Shown here piece after piece: positions 63,486 through 64,000 of a stretch of DNA of 64,000 nt. The number at the start of each line of letters is the position of its first letter. The stretch's first letter is position 1. The DNA is from Chitinophagaceae bacterium. GTDB taxonomy: Bacteria > Bacteroidota > Bacteroidia > Chitinophagales > Chitinophagaceae. The notes below the pieces were generated by a model that was not told where the DNA came from, searched no databases, and saw only the letters and a program-made list of their open reading frames with translations. The DNA is taken from the NCBI GenBank assembly GCA_016720585.1, contig JADKKH010000001.1, positions 310,001 to 374,000 on the forward strand, in the 5' to 3' direction. The translations under genes were made by a program, and so were the position numbers.

Positions 63486-64000
63486 ATGCGAAAAATATTT
63501 TTCTTGTCCCTCATGCTTTCCCTTTTAACGGGTTTCAGTTATGCGCAGATTCCGGAAGATAAATCACAGCTTGAAAAAGAGCGGCAGGAAATTCAGCGGG
63601 AACTGAAAGAGATACAGGCTTTGTACAATAAAGTGAAGGGACAGACCAAGCAAACGCTCGGGCAGCTTAACATGCTGAAAAGAAAAATAGATCTGCAGGA
63701 ACAGTATATCAGCAATATCAATAAAGAATTAAAATCAATTGACGACGATATTTATCTCAGTAACCTGGAAATTTACCGCCTCCAGAAACAATTGGATACC
63801 TTGAAAATTCAGTATGCCCGAACTGTTGTTTATGCCTATAAGAACAGGAGTAATTATGATTACCTGAACTTTATTTTTTCGGCAAATAGTTTCAATGATG
63901 CCGTTAAAAGAATTACCTACCTGAAAAGTTACCGGGCATACCGGGAAAAGCAGGTAGCTACAATCCTGGAAACACAACAATTAATTGCACAGCGGAAACA
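63486..64000 (+). CDS. EnvC-like murein hydrolase activator, 5' part (runs off the window)
   Basis: 171 codons to the window edge. A signal peptide (MRKIFFLSLMLSLLTGFSYAQ) is followed by a long coiled coil (about residues 25-110, LEKERQEIQRELKEIQ start), then RTVVYAYKNRSNYDYLNFIFSA, typical of EnvC/NlpD-type M23 proteins that activate amidases at the division site. The peptidase domain would lie beyond base 64000. Confidence 0.85.
   Translation, partial: MRKIFFLSLMLSLLTGFSYAQIPEDKSQLEKERQEIQRELKEIQALYNKVKGQTKQTLGQLNMLKRKIDLQEQYISNINKELKSIDDDIYLSNLEIYRLQKQLDTLKIQYARTVVYAYKNRSNYDYLNFIFSANSFNDAVKRITYLKSYRAYREKQVATILETQQLIAQRK

Noticed and set aside
1..64000. CRISPR arrays, insertion sequences or rRNA genes
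   Set aside because: No regularly spaced identical repeats with unique spacers, no transposase reading frame and no rRNA-like sequence were found; the tandem repeats seen are contiguous and short.

Overview
The window reads as a chromosomal segment of a Bacteroidota bacterium, most likely of the family Chitinophagaceae (class Chitinophagia). Evidence: promoter -7 boxes of the TAnnTTTG type instead of TATAAT; type IX secretion and gliding genes (gldF, gldG, gldJ, porU, porV) and two exported proteins with C-terminal sorting domains; a fused murF-alr gene; an ileS followed by a degenerate DksA-like gene; and DUF983, DUF4292 and DUF6132 proteins. The genes are almost all housekeeping or conserved accessory genes. 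There is no insertion sequence, CRISPR array or rRNA. One tRNA gene is present, tRNA-Ser(GGA).

Layout. 1-8 kb: 3' part of ileS, a histone-tailed DksA-like protein, an outer-membrane barrel, a collagen-like lipoprotein, a PhoD phosphatase and small lipoprotein/membrane genes. 8-11 kb: acpP-fabF-rnc, with convergent mce. 11-13.5 kb: iscS-iscU-iscA. 13.6-20.6 kb: gldF-gldG, a TerC protein, murF-alr and lspA. 20.7-38.6 kb: two secreted T9SS cargo proteins, fumC, an alkaline phosphatase-superfamily enzyme, a GH29 fucosidase, crotonase, the B12-binding subunit of methylmalonyl-CoA mutase, an aldo/keto reductase, gltX, a polysaccharide deacetylase and tatD. 38.7-40.8 kb: a methyltransferase, an ORF6N protein and the tRNA.

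40.9-53.5 kb is a compact reduced-sulfur island. It encodes a type II sulfide:quinone oxidoreductase, two thioredoxins, a CstB-like persulfide dioxygenase-rhodanese, two single-domain rhodaneses, a periplasmic DsrE protein, a TsdA-like diheme thiosulfate dehydrogenase overlapping a Tat-exported SoxB-like phosphoesterase, two YeeE/YedE transporter halves, a TauE/SafE sulfite exporter, an MFS carrier and a Crp/Fnr regulator. Five promoters in the island carry a GTGA-N6-TCAC palindrome. In every case its centre lies exactly 29.5 bp upstream of the first base of a -7-like box. The regulator keeps the R-E-xxx-R recognition-helix residues that read GTGA in E. coli CRP, but its cAMP pocket is replaced by a CX5C cysteine pair. 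I infer a sulfur-responsive regulon driven by a cysteine-bearing Crp homologue. This is the most interesting system in the window.

53.5-61.5 kb is the murF-gldJ / porU-porV block. It is followed by ispF, dut, a DUF4292 lipoprotein and the start of an EnvC-like peptidase gene (61.6-64 kb).

Two cross-cutting points. First, four genes (gldG, murF-alr, crp, murF) are each broken by one small indel. Several are normally indispensable, so uncorrected sequencing or assembly errors are more likely than decay. Second, short G/C-rich palindromes and word-like tandem repeats occur between genes, and repeats of the same kind are also spliced in frame into the coding sequence of ileS (three places) and gltX (one place).
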